From assembly GCA_001917815.1 (NCBI GenBank), contig MNES01000030.1, forward strand, positions 1,774 to 38,214: DNA of 36,441 bases. Direction: 5' to 3'. This document shows, in pieces, positions 1 to 8,982 of this stretch. The notes beneath the pieces were generated by a model. That model saw only the letters and a list, made by a program, of their open reading frames with translations, did no database searches and was not told where the DNA came from. Positions within the stretch are counted from its first letter, which is position 1. Each line of letters begins with the position of its first letter. Position numbers and translations under genes: made by a program. This DNA is from Chloroflexi bacterium 13_1_40CM_65_17. Lineage in GTDB: Bacteria > Chloroflexota > Dormibacteria > Dormibacterales > Dormibacteraceae.

Positions 1-144
1 CTGATCGGGCCCGAGGGCGGCTGGTCCCCGCGCGAGGAGGGGCTGGTCGCGATCAAGGCCGGCCTCGGCCCGCGCAACCTGCGGGCGGATACCGCCGCCG
101 TGGTGGGTCTCGTCGTCGCCCTCGCCGCCCGCCGCTCTCTCTAA
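1..144 (+). CDS. rsmE: RsmE, 16S rRNA (uracil-1498-N3)-methyltransferase, C-terminal fragment
   Basis: The gene is cut by the left edge of the window; only its last 47 residues remain, read in frame 1 and ending in TAA at 142-144. The fragment opens with IGPEGGWSPREE and continues with LGPRNLRADTAAV. These are the hallmark SAM-binding knot motifs (IGPEGG...LG.RILR.ETA) of the SPOUT-class RsmE family. RsmE methylates N3 of U1498 in 16S rRNA in the assembled small subunit. An imperfect palindrome at 148-172 follows immediately and could serve as its terminator or as an operator for nrtR. The family call is firm from the two motifs; start and length cannot be seen. Confidence 0.9.
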   Translation: MIGPEGGWSPREEGLVAIKAGLGPRNLRADTAAVVGLVVALAARRSL

Positions 145-147
145 AAA

Positions 148-172
148 CGGAGCGTTTTCACTTGACGCTTCG
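148..172 (+). promoter_or_regulatory. imperfect palindrome and promoter region upstream of nrtR, candidate NrtR operator
   Basis: Arms CGGAGCGT (148-155) and ACGCTTCG (165-172) are inverted repeats matching at 7 of 8 positions around a 9-bp centre. A -10-like TAAGAT lies at 181-186, with TTCACT (157-162) as a possible -35 at an 18-bp spacing. The palindrome therefore overlaps the likely polymerase footprint of the nrtR-nadCAB operon. NrtR proteins are known to autoregulate and to repress NAD genes, so this is a natural operator candidate. A weak rsmE terminator is the alternative; no T-tract follows. Confidence 0.4.
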
Positions 173-196
173 GAATGAGATAAGATCAGGCATGGG

Positions 197-961
197 ATGG
201 TGGAGCGAACCCCCCGAAGCGGTCTCGCGCTGGGCCATACGGCAATGGAAGACGCCAGCTGCCCGGTCTCGGTCGACCTGGCTGTCTTCACGCTTGCCGG
301 CCGAGAACTAAGCGTGCTTCTGAGCCAGAGATCGGAGGCGCCATACCCTGGCTTCTGGGCACTACCAGGCGGCCTCCACCGCCCGGGGAATTCGCTCGAC
401 GCCCAGGCGCGCGCCCTCCACGAGGGGATCACTGGGCTCGAGGGCGGCTGGATCGAACAGCTCAAAACCTTCCACCGGCCCGAGCAAAGCGACGCATCCG
501 GCCAGGTCGTGGTTCCGGGCCGCGACCCCCGGGGCGACGTGCTCGCCGTCGCCTACATCGCCATCGTGCCCAGCGCCCAGGCGGAGAAGTGCGCGGGCGA
601 CAAAGACGGCGCCGAGCAGGAGTGGCACCCCGTCCGCCGGCTCCCGGTGCAGATGGCGTTCGATCACCGCGAGATCGTCGACTACGCGGTGCGCCGGTTG
701 CGCAGCAAGGTCGGCTATTCGTCGCTCGGCTTCCAGCTCTTGCCAGCGGAGTTCACGATCTCCGAGCTCCAGCACGTTTACGAGGCCGTGCTCGGGCTCT
801 CCATCAACCGAGGGAACTTCTGGCGCAAGGTCGTCGATCGCGGCGTCATCGAGCCGACTGGAAAGGAACGCAGCGTGCGCGGCAAGCGAGCCTACATGTT
901 CCGTTTCACCCAGCAGGCTTTCGGATTGCGCGAGGAGCCCGATGGTTTCATCGAAGCCTGA
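197..961 (+). CDS. nrtR: NrtR-type Nudix-related transcriptional regulator of NAD biosynthesis
   Basis: Predicted repressor with an N-terminal Nudix-like domain (about residues 20-160) and a C-terminal winged helix (about 170-250), the known NrtR layout. Visible landmarks are WALPGG (residues 54-59), the degenerate Nudix box at 58-81, and PGRDPRGDVLAVAY (107-120), typical of NrtR. In the Nudix box the glutamates of the REUXEE core are replaced: the segment reads RALHEGITGL. Catalysis is therefore unlikely, and the domain probably only senses a ligand such as ADP-ribose. It is the first gene of a tight operon and overlaps nadC by 20 nt, which strongly supports an NAD role. Start is uncertain: ATG 197 lies 10 nt after a TAAGAT box; ATG 245, just before the conserved domain, is the alternative. 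Neither has a Shine-Dalgarno sequence. Confidence 0.87.
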   Translation: MVERTPRSGLALGHTAMEDASCPVSVDLAVFTLAGRELSVLLSQRSEAPYPGFWALPGGLHRPGNSLDAQARALHEGITGLEGGWIEQLKTFHRPEQSDASGQVVVPGRDPRGDVLAVAYIAIVPSAQAEKCAGDKDGAEQEWHPVRRLPVQMAFDHREIVDYAVRRLRSKVGYSSLGFQLLPAEFTISELQHVYEAVLGLSINRGNFWRKVVDRGVIEPTGKERSVRGKRAYMFRFTQQAFGLREEPDGFIEA

Positions 962-1784
962 TCTCGACGATGTCGTGGCAACAGCCCTTCGTGAAGACCT
1001 GGGCAGTGGCGACGTCACCACGCGCTATGTGGTGGGTCCAGACCTGTTGGGCGAAGCGAGAGTAGTCGCCAGGAGTTCCGGCGTCCTCAGCGGCGCCGCG
1101 GCGGCCGCCCGGGTGTTCGAGATCGTGCAGCCGCCGTGCGAATATGTCGCGCTTGCACCGGAGGGCGCGCGAATCGATCGTGGCGACGAGGTGGCGCGGA
1201 TAGTGGGACCACTCGGTTCCATCCTCACCGCGGAGCGCACAGCCCTCAACTTCCTGCAGCGCATGTCGGGCATCGCGACTCTCACGCGGCGCTACGCCGA
1301 CGCCTTGTCCGCTTACGAAAACGTAACCCTGCTCGACACCCGCAAGACGACGCCCGGGCTTCGCAGCCTGGAGCGTGCGGCTGTTCGCGCGGGCGGCGGT
1401 CACAACCATCGCGCGGGCCTGTGGGACGCGATCCTCATCAAGGACAACCACGTCGCAGCCGCGGGCGGTGTCGCCGCGGCGGTGAGAAGCGCGCGCCAAG
1501 CCGCGATGCCTGTCGAGGTCGAGGTCGACACGCTTGGGCAGCTCGACGAGGCGCTCGAGGTCGGAGCCGAGATCGTGCTGCTCGACAACATGTCGCCTGC
1601 TGAAATGCGGCGCGCCGTTGAAATCACCGCCGGTCGCGCGCAGTTGGAAGCGTCGGGGGGCATGACGCTGGAAGGAGCGGTGGCGGCGGCGAAGGCGGGG
1701 GTGGACCGAATTTCCGTGGGCGCGCTCACGCACTCCGCGCCGGCGCTGGATTTTAGCCTGGAGGTCAGGAGGACATGGCGGTAG
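942..1784 (+). CDS. nadC: nicotinate-nucleotide pyrophosphorylase (quinolinate phosphoribosyltransferase)
   Basis: NadC converts quinolinate and PRPP to nicotinate mononucleotide, CO2 and PPi, the third step of NAD synthesis from aspartate. The 280-residue length is standard. Family motifs are intact: AERTALNFLQRMSGIATLT (97-115), DTRKTTPGLR (132-141, PRPP and quinolinate binding), GGGHNHRAGLWDAILIKDNH (151-170), EVEVDT (192-197), LLDNMS (213-218) and EASGG (236-240). ATG 942 has GAGGAG four bases upstream and overlaps the end of nrtR; the next gene, nadA, overlaps this one by 10 nt, so translation of the operon is probably coupled. Confidence 0.97.
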   Translation: MVSSKPDLDDVVATALREDLGSGDVTTRYVVGPDLLGEARVVARSSGVLSGAAAAARVFEIVQPPCEYVALAPEGARIDRGDEVARIVGPLGSILTAERTALNFLQRMSGIATLTRRYADALSAYENVTLLDTRKTTPGLRSLERAAVRAGGGHNHRAGLWDAILIKDNHVAAAGGVAAAVRSARQAAMPVEVEVDTLGQLDEALEVGAEIVLLDNMSPAEMRRAVEITAGRAQLEASGGMTLEGAVAAAKAGVDRISVGALTHSAPALDFSLEVRRTWR

Positions 1785-2779
1785 AAATAATCTCCCTCGA
1801 GGAGGACGCCGCCGAGTTCGAGCGCCGCGCCATCCCCCGCGACATCGCGCGCATGAGCGCGGAGATCCGTGAGCTGGCCAGCCGGCGCAACGCGGTGATC
1901 CTCGCCCACAACTACCAGGTGCCCGAGGTGCAGGACGTGGCCGACTACGTCGGCGACTCCCTCGGTCTATCGCGCCAGGCGGCTGCCACCGACGCCGATG
2001 TGATCGCCTTCTGCGGCGTCCACTTCATGGCCGAGACCGCGGTCATCCTGAGCCCGCGCAAGCGTGTGCTCATCCCCGACCTCGAGGCAGGCTGCTCGCT
2101 GGCGGCCACCATCAACGCAACGCAGCTGGCGGCCTGGAAGGCCGAGCATCCCGGGGCCATCGTCGTGTCGTATGTCAACACCACCGCGGAGGTGAAGGCG
2201 CTCAGCGACTACTGCTGCACGTCCGGCAACGCGGAGCGAGTGATCCGCGCCATTCCCGAAGACAAGGAGATCCTCTTTTTGCCCGACATGTTCCTCGGCA
2301 CCTATCTCGAGAAGGTGACCGGCCGGAAGATGCACGTCTGGCCGGGCGAGTGCCACGTACACGCGGGCATCCGCCCGCAGGACATCGACCGCGCACGCGC
2401 TGAGCACGGCGACGCCGATCTGCTCGTCCATCCGGAATGCGGATGCGCGAGCCAGTGCATGTACTTCAAGGCGAGTGGCGACATCGACGCTGAGCGCACG
2501 CACATCCTCTCCACCGAGGGGATGGTCCGGCACGCACAGCAGCATCCAGCACGCACCTTCGTGGTCGCGACCGAGCTGGGCATCATGCACCGACTCGCGA
2601 AGGAAGCGCCGCAGGGCCGCTTCTACGCCGCGAGCGAACGCGCGATCTGCCGCTACATGAAGAAGATCACCCTCGAGAAGCTGCTCACGTCGCTGCGCGA
2701 CGACGTGTTCGAGGTCACGGTGCCGCAGGACGTCGCCGACCTGGCCCGCGTCGCCATTCAGCGAATGGTGGAGCTGTGA
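1775..2779 (+). CDS. nadA: quinolinate synthase A
   Basis: NadA condenses iminoaspartate with dihydroxyacetone phosphate to quinolinate using an oxygen-sensitive [4Fe-4S] cluster. The 334-residue protein has the three expected cluster cysteines in context: C107 (PDLEAGCSLA), C193 (WPGECHVHAG) and C292 (AICRYMKKITLEK). Other family motifs are ILAHNYQVPEVQDVADYVGDS (42-62) and HPECGC (219-224). ATG 1775 is preceded by GGAGGT (1760-1765), nine bases away, and by a second, closer AGGAGG. It overlaps nadC by 10 nt and nadB by 4 nt, so it is the central gene of the NAD operon and works directly with NadB, which supplies the unstable iminoaspartate. Confidence 0.97.
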   Translation: MAVEIISLEEDAAEFERRAIPRDIARMSAEIRELASRRNAVILAHNYQVPEVQDVADYVGDSLGLSRQAAATDADVIAFCGVHFMAETAVILSPRKRVLIPDLEAGCSLAATINATQLAAWKAEHPGAIVVSYVNTTAEVKALSDYCCTSGNAERVIRAIPEDKEILFLPDMFLGTYLEKVTGRKMHVWPGECHVHAGIRPQDIDRARAEHGDADLLVHPECGCASQCMYFKASGDIDAERTHILSTEGMVRHAQQHPARTFVVATELGIMHRLAKEAPQGRFYAASERAICRYMKKITLEKLLTSLRDDVFEVTVPQDVADLARVAIQRMVEL

Positions 2780-4209
2780 CTGGGTCTCCCCACCCGGCCC
2801 TCCGGGCCGACCTCCCCGCGGAGGGGGCACGTGTAATTCGAACCGACGTGCTCGTCATCGGCGACGGGCTCGCGGGATCGGCCGCCGCGCTCGAAGCCGC
2901 GCGGCTTGGTGCTCGAGTAGCGCTTGTGTCCGCCGGGCACGGATCGTCGGACCGCGCGCAGGGAGGCCTCGCCGCAGCGACCCTGCCAGAGGACTCACCT
3001 CGCTTGCACGCGCTGGACACGCTGGCGGCGGGTGGCGACCTCTGCGACCCAGACGCAGTCTCCATGCTCACGAGCGCTGGGCCGGAGACGGTGCGATGGC
3101 TGGAGTCGCTCGGCGTGCGATTTGACGGCGGCGCCGCCCGCGAAGCCGCTCACTCGCTGCCCCGCGTCCTTCACCTTCGAGGCGACCAGAGCGGCAGCAC
3201 CCTGATGGGCTTCATGCGCGACGCCATCGCGCGGGAGCCGCGCATCGGCAGGATCCAGGGCAGGCTCCATTCATTGCTCGGCGATGGCGCCTGTGGCGGC
3301 GCGGCCTTCTCCGGTGGACTCACCGTGCGTGCCGGCGCGACCGTGCTCGCGACGGGTGGCTACGCCGGTCTGTTCGAGCGCACGACCAACAGCCGGCTCA
3401 GCAGCGGCAAGGGGATCCTCGAAGCCTCCCGCGCCGGCGCGCGAGTGGCGGACATGGAGTTCGTGCAGTTCCACCCCACGGTTTTCGAAGGTCCAGGTCC
3501 ATTCCTGATCACCGAAGCCCTGCGTGGCGCAGGTGCCCACATCGTTGACGCTGATGGCAGGCGGTTCATCGACGAGCTGCTGCCGCGCGACCATGTTTCG
3601 CGCGCGCTGGCAATGCACGGCGGGCGGGCGTACATCTCGGTCACCCATCTCGACCCCGTCGTGTTGCGGCGCAGCTTTCCAAACTTCATGCGCAACTGCC
3701 GACGGGTCGGCATCGACCCCCTTCGTGAGGCGGTACCGATTGTTCCGGCCGCTCATTACACGATGGGCGGGGTCGCGACCGACCTCGACGGCCGCTCTTC
3801 GTTGGCCGGCCTGTTCGCGGCGGGCGAATGCGCACGCACTGGCGTCCATGGCGCCAATCGCCTGGCGAGCAACTCTCTGCTGGAGGCGGCGATATTCGGC
3901 CGCCGTGCCGCAGCGGCGGCCGTGGGATCAGAGAAGACGATCACGAATTCATACGCGCGCAGCCGCGTATGGGCCCGCGGTGACCTGACCGTCGGCGCCG
4001 TGCGGCGGCTGATCGATTCCGCGGCGGGAGTGCTGCGAACCGGCGCCGGCCTCGAGCGCGCGCTGGCCGCGCTGCGGGCGGGCGGACTGTCAGAGAGTGC
4101 GGCCGACGCCGCTGACGTGGCAACGATGATCTGCTCGGCGGCGCTTGCGCGGCGGCACAGCCTCGGCGCGCACCAGAGAGTGGACGAACCGGCGCCGATC
4201 GCCGTTTAG
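2776..4209 (+). CDS. nadB: L-aspartate oxidase
   Basis: FAD enzyme oxidising L-aspartate to iminoaspartate for NadA. It has the FAD-binding GDGLAG motif (29-34), SDRAQGGLAAA (58-68), a succinate dehydrogenase/fumarate reductase-like core with EFVQFHPT, and the C-terminal flavin motif GVHGANRLASNSLLEA. At 477 residues it is shorter than the roughly 540 of the E. coli enzyme, mainly through a trimmed C-terminal helical domain. The only good start is GTG 2776, overlapping the nadA stop (GTGA). The first 20 residues, before the flavoprotein fold, are encoded by two tandem GC-rich hairpins (2795-2824) that look like an inserted repeat, so the native N-terminus may have been altered. It converges with the next gene, sharing TTAG at 4206-4209. 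Confidence 0.95.
   Translation: MTGSPHPALRADLPAEGARVIRTDVLVIGDGLAGSAAALEAARLGARVALVSAGHGSSDRAQGGLAAATLPEDSPRLHALDTLAAGGDLCDPDAVSMLTSAGPETVRWLESLGVRFDGGAAREAAHSLPRVLHLRGDQSGSTLMGFMRDAIAREPRIGRIQGRLHSLLGDGACGGAAFSGGLTVRAGATVLATGGYAGLFERTTNSRLSSGKGILEASRAGARVADMEFVQFHPTVFEGPGPFLITEALRGAGAHIVDADGRRFIDELLPRDHVSRALAMHGGRAYISVTHLDPVVLRRSFPNFMRNCRRVGIDPLREAVPIVPAAHYTMGGVATDLDGRSSLAGLFAAGECARTGVHGANRLASNSLLEAAIFGRRAAAAAVGSEKTITNSYARSRVWARGDLTVGAVRRLIDSAAGVLRTGAGLERALAALRAGGLSESAADAADVATMICSAALARRHSLGAHQRVDEPAPIAV
2786..2827 (+). repeat. GC-rich double-hairpin repeat inside the 5' end of nadB
   Basis: CGGCCC (2795-2800) pairs with GGGCCG (2804-2809) across a 3-nt loop, and CCTCC (2811-2815) pairs with GGAGG (2820-2824). 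The block begins TCCCCACCCGG, an 11-mer that recurs at 8921-8931 at the 3' end of the ybaK-like gene, where it is again followed by a CCTCCC-GCG stretch. Two related copies in gene termini suggest a dispersed REP-like element. Family size cannot be judged from one window. Confidence 0.45.
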
Positions 4210-4523
4210 CGCTTAAGGGCGCGGTACGTCCTCACCTCTCCTGCAATCGCGGCAATCGAAAGTCCGACGAACTCACCCAAGCCGATCCAGAAAAGGGTGA
4301 TCGTCGACGGCCTGAACGCGCTTAGACCCAGTCCCAACACAGCCAGCCCGATCGACTGCACGAGTCCGACGTAGACCGCATAGCCCCATGGGGTTGAGGC
4401 AAAACCCGGAGCCAGCGTGCCGAGTGAGCGAGACGTGACGCGGTTGATCACGTCCTTCGCGCGTATCGCAAGCCCGAGGCTCACGAGCAACAAGGCCGCG
4501 CCGAGGCCGACAACGACGATCAC
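4206..4523 (-). CDS. small integral membrane protein, unknown function
   Basis: A 105-residue protein with three hydrophobic segments (about 2-20, 47-69 and 74-95), a short basic loop after the first ([12 protein letters not shown]) and a charged C-terminus ([11 protein letters not shown]). I do not recognise the family. GTG 4523 is chosen because GGAGG lies eight bases upstream and the reading frame further upstream is only antisense to lepA. It is convergent with nadB, and the two stop codons overlap in TTAG (4206-4209). Its start is about 50 bp from the lepA start on the opposite strand, so the two genes share a short divergent promoter region. Confidence 0.6.
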   Translation of the reverse strand: MIVVVGLGAALLLVSLGLAIRAKDVINRVTSRSLGTLAPGFASTPWGYAVYVGLVQSIGLAVLGLGLSAFRPSTITLFWIGLGEFVGLSIAAIAGEVRTYRALKR

Positions 4524-4571
4524 GGCTCCATCCTCCCACAGCGGTTGGCGTGTGGCACCTACGATTTGAAC

Positions 4572-6377
4572 GTGCCCACCGTCACTCAGGCCCGCGTGCG
4601 CAACTTCTGCATCATCGCCCACATCGATCATGGGAAATCGACGCTGGCCGATCGGCTGCTCGAGTTCACGGGTTCCATAAGCAAGCGCGATATGCAGGAC
4701 CAGGTCCTCGACAGCATGGACCTGGAGCGCGAGCGCGGGATCACGATCAAGCTCCAGGCGGTCCGCATGACATATCGCGCGCGCGATGGCGAGAGCTATG
4801 AGCTCAACCTGATCGACACGCCAGGTCACGTCGACTTCGCGTACGAGGTGTCACGCTCACTCGCCGCGTGCGAAGGCGCCATCCTCGTCGTCGACGCGGC
4901 TCAGGGTATCGAGGCGCAGACGCTGGCAAACCTGTACCAGGCCGTCGAGGCCGGCCTGACCATCGTCCCCGTTGTCAACAAGATCGACCTTGACGCCGCG
5001 CAGCCGGAGCTTGTCGCCGAGGAGATCGCAGACGTGACAGGAATCCCTCGGGACGAGGTCATCTTCGCCTCGGCGAAGCAGGGAATCGGAACTCAGGACA
5101 TCCTCGAGGCCGTCATCTCGAAGGTGCCACCGCCGCGCGGCGATCCCGCCGCGCCGCTGCGCGCACTGATCTTCGATTCGCACTACGACCCGTATCGCGG
5201 CGTGATCACCTACGTCCGTGTGGTCGATGGCGAGATCAAGCCGCGCACGAAGATCCGGATGATGAACACCGGGAGCGTTCACGAGGTGGATGAGGTCGGG
5301 TGGTTTGCACCCCGGCCGCGTCCCGCCGAGAAGCTGACCGCGGGCGAGGTCGGCTACGTCACCGCCGCGATCAAGAACGTGATCGACGCCCGCGTCGGGG
5401 ACACCATCACCACTGCGGAGGGCGGCGCCTCGACGCCTTTGCCCGGGTACCGCCAGGTCAAGCCGATGGTGTTCGCCGGCCTTTTCCCGACCGACTCCGA
5501 CCAGTTCGCCGACCTCAAGGAGGCGCTCGAGAAGCTCCAGCTCAACGACGCCGCGCTTTCGTACGAGCACGAGAACTCGGCCGCGCTCGGGTTCGGCTTT
5601 CGGTGCGGGTTCCTGGGCCTCCTCCATCTCGAGATCGTCCAGGAGCGGCTCGAGCGCGAGTTCGAGCTCGACCTGATCACGACCGCGCCGACGGTCGAGT
5701 ACCGCGTGACGCTGAAGCGAGGCGACACCATCGAAGTCGACAACCCCGCGCTGTTGCCAGACCCGACCGCGATCGAGTCGATCGCCGAGCCCTTCGTCAA
5801 GCTCTCGATCATCGTCCCGTCCACATATGTCGGGCCGATGATGGAGCTTTGCCAGGATCGGCGTGGCATGTTCAAGAAGCTGGAGCACCGCCCGGGCGAC
5901 CGGGTCGTGATCGAGTACGAGATCCCGCTCGGCGAGATCATCCACGACTTCTACGACCAGCTGAAGTCCCGCTCCAAGGGCTATGCGTCGATGGACTACG
6001 AGATGATCGGCTTCCGGGAAGGCGAACTCGTCAAGCTCGACGTGCTGGTCGCGGGCGAGCCGGTGGACGCCCTTTCCTTGATCACGCACCGCAGCAAGGC
6101 GCAGGCCCAGGGACGACGGCTGGTGGAGAAGCTGAAGGCGATTATTCCCCGCCAGCTCTATGAAGTTCCAATCCAGGCCGCCATCGGCGGTAAGGTGATC
6201 GCTCGCGAGACGATTCCGGCGATGCGCAAGGACGTCCTGGCAAAGTGTTACGGAGGCGACGTCACCCGGAAACGCAAGCTGCTCGAGAAGCAGAAGGAAG
6301 GAAAGCGACGGATGAAGCGTGTGGGGTCGGTTGAGATCCCGCAGGAAGCGTTCATGGCGGTGCTGAAGCTTGACTAG
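4572..6377 (+). CDS. lepA: elongation factor 4 (LepA), ribosome back-translocase GTPase
   Basis: Translational GTPase of about 601 residues. The GTP-binding motifs are clear: G1 AHIDHGKST (16-24), G2 RGITIK, G3 DTPGH, G4 NKID and G5 SAK. The LepA-specific C-terminal region ends in [19 protein letters not shown], typical of EF4 tails. GTG 4572 is preferred because the family begins close to [17 protein letters not shown] 4545 and TTG 4566 are in-frame alternatives. There is no Shine-Dalgarno sequence, but a -10-like TACGAT (4560-4565) sits six bases before GTG 4572, suggesting a leaderless mRNA. The following lipoprotein gene overlaps it by 8 nt. Confidence 0.96.
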   Translation: MPTVTQARVRNFCIIAHIDHGKSTLADRLLEFTGSISKRDMQDQVLDSMDLERERGITIKLQAVRMTYRARDGESYELNLIDTPGHVDFAYEVSRSLAACEGAILVVDAAQGIEAQTLANLYQAVEAGLTIVPVVNKIDLDAAQPELVAEEIADVTGIPRDEVIFASAKQGIGTQDILEAVISKVPPPRGDPAAPLRALIFDSHYDPYRGVITYVRVVDGEIKPRTKIRMMNTGSVHEVDEVGWFAPRPRPAEKLTAGEVGYVTAAIKNVIDARVGDTITTAEGGASTPLPGYRQVKPMVFAGLFPTDSDQFADLKEALEKLQLNDAALSYEHENSAALGFGFRCGFLGLLHLEIVQERLEREFELDLITTAPTVEYRVTLKRGDTIEVDNPALLPDPTAIESIAEPFVKLSIIVPSTYVGPMMELCQDRRGMFKKLEHRPGDRVVIEYEIPLGEIIHDFYDQLKSRSKGYASMDYEMIGFREGELVKLDVLVAGEPVDALSLITHRSKAQAQGRRLVEKLKAIIPRQLYEVPIQAAIGGKVIARETIPAMRKDVLAKCYGGDVTRKRKLLEKQKEGKRRMKRVGSVEIPQEAFMAVLKLD

Positions 6378-7419
6378 GACGGTTCGCCTGCTTGCGCTGG
6401 CATCGTTGGCAGGCTTGCTGCTGATGTCTTGCGCGAAGATTGGCTCCGGCGCCGGCAGCAACGCACAACCAGCCGACATCTACGCCGCCGGCCCGAGCGT
6501 GGCGGACGTGCGGACGCTTTTCGGCGACAACAACTGGTGGCCGGGTCCGCCTTCTTTCGGGGTCAGGCCCCTGGACTCGGCGAGCGTTCCCGACACCGAG
6601 CGGTTCTCGATCACGCAGCGGTTCCTTCATCTCGGCAGCGCCGAGGTGCTTGAAATCCGCTACACGGTCTACGACAAGACGGGGTCGGCCACGAGTCGCA
6701 TGACCAGCCTGCAGAACGCGTACGGCGCCTCGCCCTCGAGCCCGAAGGTCGGCGACCAGGTCCTCTACTACGGTCTTCTCAGCAGCGGCGGCGCGCCGTA
6801 CATCACCAGGACCTTCGTGCGTCTTGGACAGATCGTCACCGAGCTCCTCTGGACACGAAAAGATGGGATCCCGACAGTCGCTCAGCTCGGCAAGAACGCG
6901 GCCAAGGTCGTGGACGGGCTGAAGAAGGTGACCACCGGGAAGGTTCACCGCTCGCCACGCGCGGTCGACGAAACGCGACTGCCTCCGCCTGGACTTGACA
7001 TCACCTTCCTGGGGTCGGCGCAGCTACCCGTCGAAGCGTGGCTCGTCATGGCCGACGTGGGCATTCCGGAACCGGTCCTCAATCTGCTTCACAACGATGG
7101 CGTGACCGATTTCGTCTTCGGCGACTACGCGCTCAACACCGACACGCACATGGAGGTGCGAACCGCGCTACTGACCTTCTCGACCTCTACAGCGGCCGCC
7201 GATTGGGTCTCAACCTTCAGCAACAGCGGGCCCGACCAGAGCGGCATCGCAGGGTCGTACATCGATTCCCTCGGCGTGTACCACTACCTGTTCGCGTCAG
7301 GAACCCATGGCGCGATGCTGGTCTGCAGCTCGACCGCCGCGGCCGAAGCGGCCTCCAGGGCGTGCGAGAGTCCGATGGTCCGCACCGCGATCTCGTGGAA
7401 GCTGGGGCTCGGCGGCTAG
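6370..7419 (+). CDS. predicted lipoprotein of unknown function
   Basis: A 349-residue protein starting with a lipoprotein signal: a basic N-terminus (MTRTVR), a hydrophobic core ([13 protein letters not shown]) and a lipobox-like LMSC with the lipidated cysteine at residue 21. The rest is a soluble extracytoplasmic domain without a motif I recognise; two similar-sized halves separated around residue 200 ([13 protein letters not shown]) may be paralogous folds. TTG 6370 is chosen because it is the only start that keeps the signal peptide; it overlaps the end of lepA by 8 nt. Convergent with the next gene: its TAG (7417-7419) directly abuts that gene's stop. Confidence 0.75.
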   Translation: MTRTVRLLALASLAGLLLMSCAKIGSGAGSNAQPADIYAAGPSVADVRTLFGDNNWWPGPPSFGVRPLDSASVPDTERFSITQRFLHLGSAEVLEIRYTVYDKTGSATSRMTSLQNAYGASPSSPKVGDQVLYYGLLSSGGAPYITRTFVRLGQIVTELLWTRKDGIPTVAQLGKNAAKVVDGLKKVTTGKVHRSPRAVDETRLPPPGLDITFLGSAQLPVEAWLVMADVGIPEPVLNLLHNDGVTDFVFGDYALNTDTHMEVRTALLTFSTSTAAADWVSTFSNSGPDQSGIAGSYIDSLGVYHYLFASGTHGAMLVCSSTAAAEAASRACESPMVRTAISWKLGLGG

Positions 7420-8391
7420 CTACTCCGCTCGCGTCACGGCCGCGCTCTTCCCGCGGCGCGTAGCCCGAAACCAGTCCCACTGCTTCGCCAGACCCTCGCG
7501 CAGCGCGACCCGAGGTTCCCATCCCAATCGCTCGCGAGCGAGGTTTATCGAAGCCCCCGTGTGGCGCGGGTCGCCCGGCGCCGCGGGGAGGTTTTGGCGC
7601 CGGACCTCGAGCTTGCTGATCTCACCGAGCGTCGCCAGAACTTTGTTGATAGTGACGCGGCTGCCGCCGCCGAGGTTGAACACCATGCCCACCACGTCCG
7701 CCGTCGCCGCCTTGACGGTTCCCTCGACCGCGTCCGATACATAGGTGAACTCGCGCGTCTGCTCGCCGTCACCGAAGACCTCTATCGGCTCGCCGTCAGC
7801 CAGCGCCTGCATGAAACGTGCGAACGCCATATCCGGCCGCTGGCGCGGGCCGTACACGGTGAAGTAGCGAACCGAGACCGCCGGGATGTCGAAGTTGCGC
7901 GTGTAGAGATGCGCCAGGTGCTCCGCCGCCAGCTTGGTCACTCCGTAGGGCGAGACTGGGCGTGGCAGGGCCGATTCACGAGTGGGGAAAGACTCGGCGT
8001 CGCCGTAAACGGATGAGCTTCCCGCGAAGACCAGTCGCTTGAGGCGGCTTCCTTTCAAGTGTTCGAGGAGCCGCTGAGTGGCGATGACGTTGTCGCGCAC
8101 GTAGCGGTCGAACTGATGGCCCCAGCTGGGCCTGACCCCCGGCTGCCCGGCGAGGTGATAGACGATGGCGGCGCCCTCGAGCGCGGCGGTGAGGTCCGCG
8201 TCGACGAGGTCGAGCTCCTCGAATGAGAAGTTGCGGTGGCTCCTCGCGACATCGAGGTTCTGCTCCTTGCGAGCGCGCCGGTAGTAATCGGTGAAGCAGT
8301 CGATGCCGACGACCTCATGGCCGTCGGCCAGCAGCCGTTCGCACAGGTGCGAACCGATGAAGCCGGCAGCGCCGGTGACGACTACTTTCAC
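7420..8391 (-). CDS. NAD-dependent nucleotide-sugar epimerase (extended SDR family)
   Basis: About 323 residues with the NAD-binding GAAGFIGSH near the N-terminus, the SSSVYGD active-site segment and the catalytic YGVTK (YxxxK). The CFTDYYRRARKEQNL segment resembles UDP-glucuronate/UDP-glucose 4-epimerases, and NLGGGSRVTI is the usual late motif. Substrate cannot be fixed from sequence; a UDP-hexose or UDP-uronate 4-epimerase is most likely. GTG 8391 is preferred over TTG 8400 because it places the Rossmann strand at the very N-terminus (MKVVVTGAAGF). It stands alone on the minus strand, divergent from the ybaK-like gene and convergent with the lipoprotein. Confidence 0.87.
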   Translation of the reverse strand: MKVVVTGAAGFIGSHLCERLLADGHEVVGIDCFTDYYRRARKEQNLDVARSHRNFSFEELDLVDADLTAALEGAAIVYHLAGQPGVRPSWGHQFDRYVRDNVIATQRLLEHLKGSRLKRLVFAGSSSVYGDAESFPTRESALPRPVSPYGVTKLAAEHLAHLYTRNFDIPAVSVRYFTVYGPRQRPDMAFARFMQALADGEPIEVFGDGEQTREFTYVSDAVEGTVKAATADVVGMVFNLGGGSRVTINKVLATLGEISKLEVRRQNLPAAPGDPRHTGASINLARERLGWEPRVALREGLAKQWDWFRATRRGKSAAVTRAE

Positions 8392-8451
8392 AGGGCGCAA
8401 GCCTGAGGCGTCATGAGTGCGATTTGCAAGCGCCCCCTATCCTCTGAATAT

Positions 8452-8982
8452 ATGTCTCGCTTCGAGGCGTGGCTAGGCGATTCGGGCATCGGTGTGTCTG
8501 TGAAGCAGTTCCCGTCGGGCACCCGCACCGCCGGCGATGCTGCGCGTGCGGTCGGCTGCGATGTGGGGCAGATCGTGAAGTCGCTCGTATTCATCGCCGC
8601 GGGCCGTCCGGTGGTTGCCCTGGTCAGCGGGGCCAACCGTTTGGACGAGGGCCGGCTGGGTGCCGCGGCAGGCCTTCCCGTGACGAAGGCCGACGCCGAG
8701 CTGGCGAGGTCGGCGACCGGTTACGCGATCGGCGGCGTGCCACCGTTCGGCCACGCGACCGAAGTGCCGGTTTTCATGGATCGCGACCTGCTCGGACACG
8801 CGGTGGTCTGGGCGGCCGCGGGCCGGCCGGACTCGGTTTTCGAGATCGACCCGAAGCGTCTCCAAGAGCTGAGCCACGCCACGGTGATCGATCTGGCGGA
8901 TCGGCATGATCAGCTGCGATTCCCCACCCGGGCTCCGCAAGGTCGCCTCCCGCGCCTGCGGCGCGGGGACCCCAGCGGTTAG
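8452..8982 (+). CDS. YbaK/aminoacyl-tRNA deacylase-like editing protein
   Basis: A 176-residue single-domain member of the YbaK/ProX trans-editing superfamily, which hydrolyses mischarged aminoacyl-tRNAs such as Cys- or Ala-tRNAPro. Visible family features are FPSGTRTAGDAARAVGCDVGQIVKSLVF, which contains the conserved lysine of the IVKSL motif, ALVSGANRLD, GYAIGGVPPFGH and VFMDRDLL. ATG 8452 is chosen from the family N-terminus (SRFEAWL) and lies 8 nt after TATCCT (8438-8443); an upstream ATG at 8413 is in frame but adds nonconserved residues. The last 20-odd residues (rich in R, P and G) are encoded by a GC-rich repeat rather than by the fold. Confidence 0.85.
   Translation: MSRFEAWLGDSGIGVSVKQFPSGTRTAGDAARAVGCDVGQIVKSLVFIAAGRPVVALVSGANRLDEGRLGAAAGLPVTKADAELARSATGYAIGGVPPFGHATEVPVFMDRDLLGHAVVWAAAGRPDSVFEIDPKRLQELSHATVIDLADRHDQLRFPTRAPQGRLPRLRRGDPSG

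Noticed and set aside
162-186. TTGACG / TAAGAT as the nrtR promoter
   Set aside because: The spacing is only 13 bp, too short for a normal sigma-70 promoter; TTCACT at 157-162 gives 18 bp.
4524-4829. Upstream extension of the small membrane protein at 4206-4523
   Set aside because: It is antisense to lepA and has no membrane or conserved character; GTG 4523 has a good ribosome site.
4857-6479. 540-residue minus-strand frame
   Set aside because: Antisense shadow of lepA without motifs.
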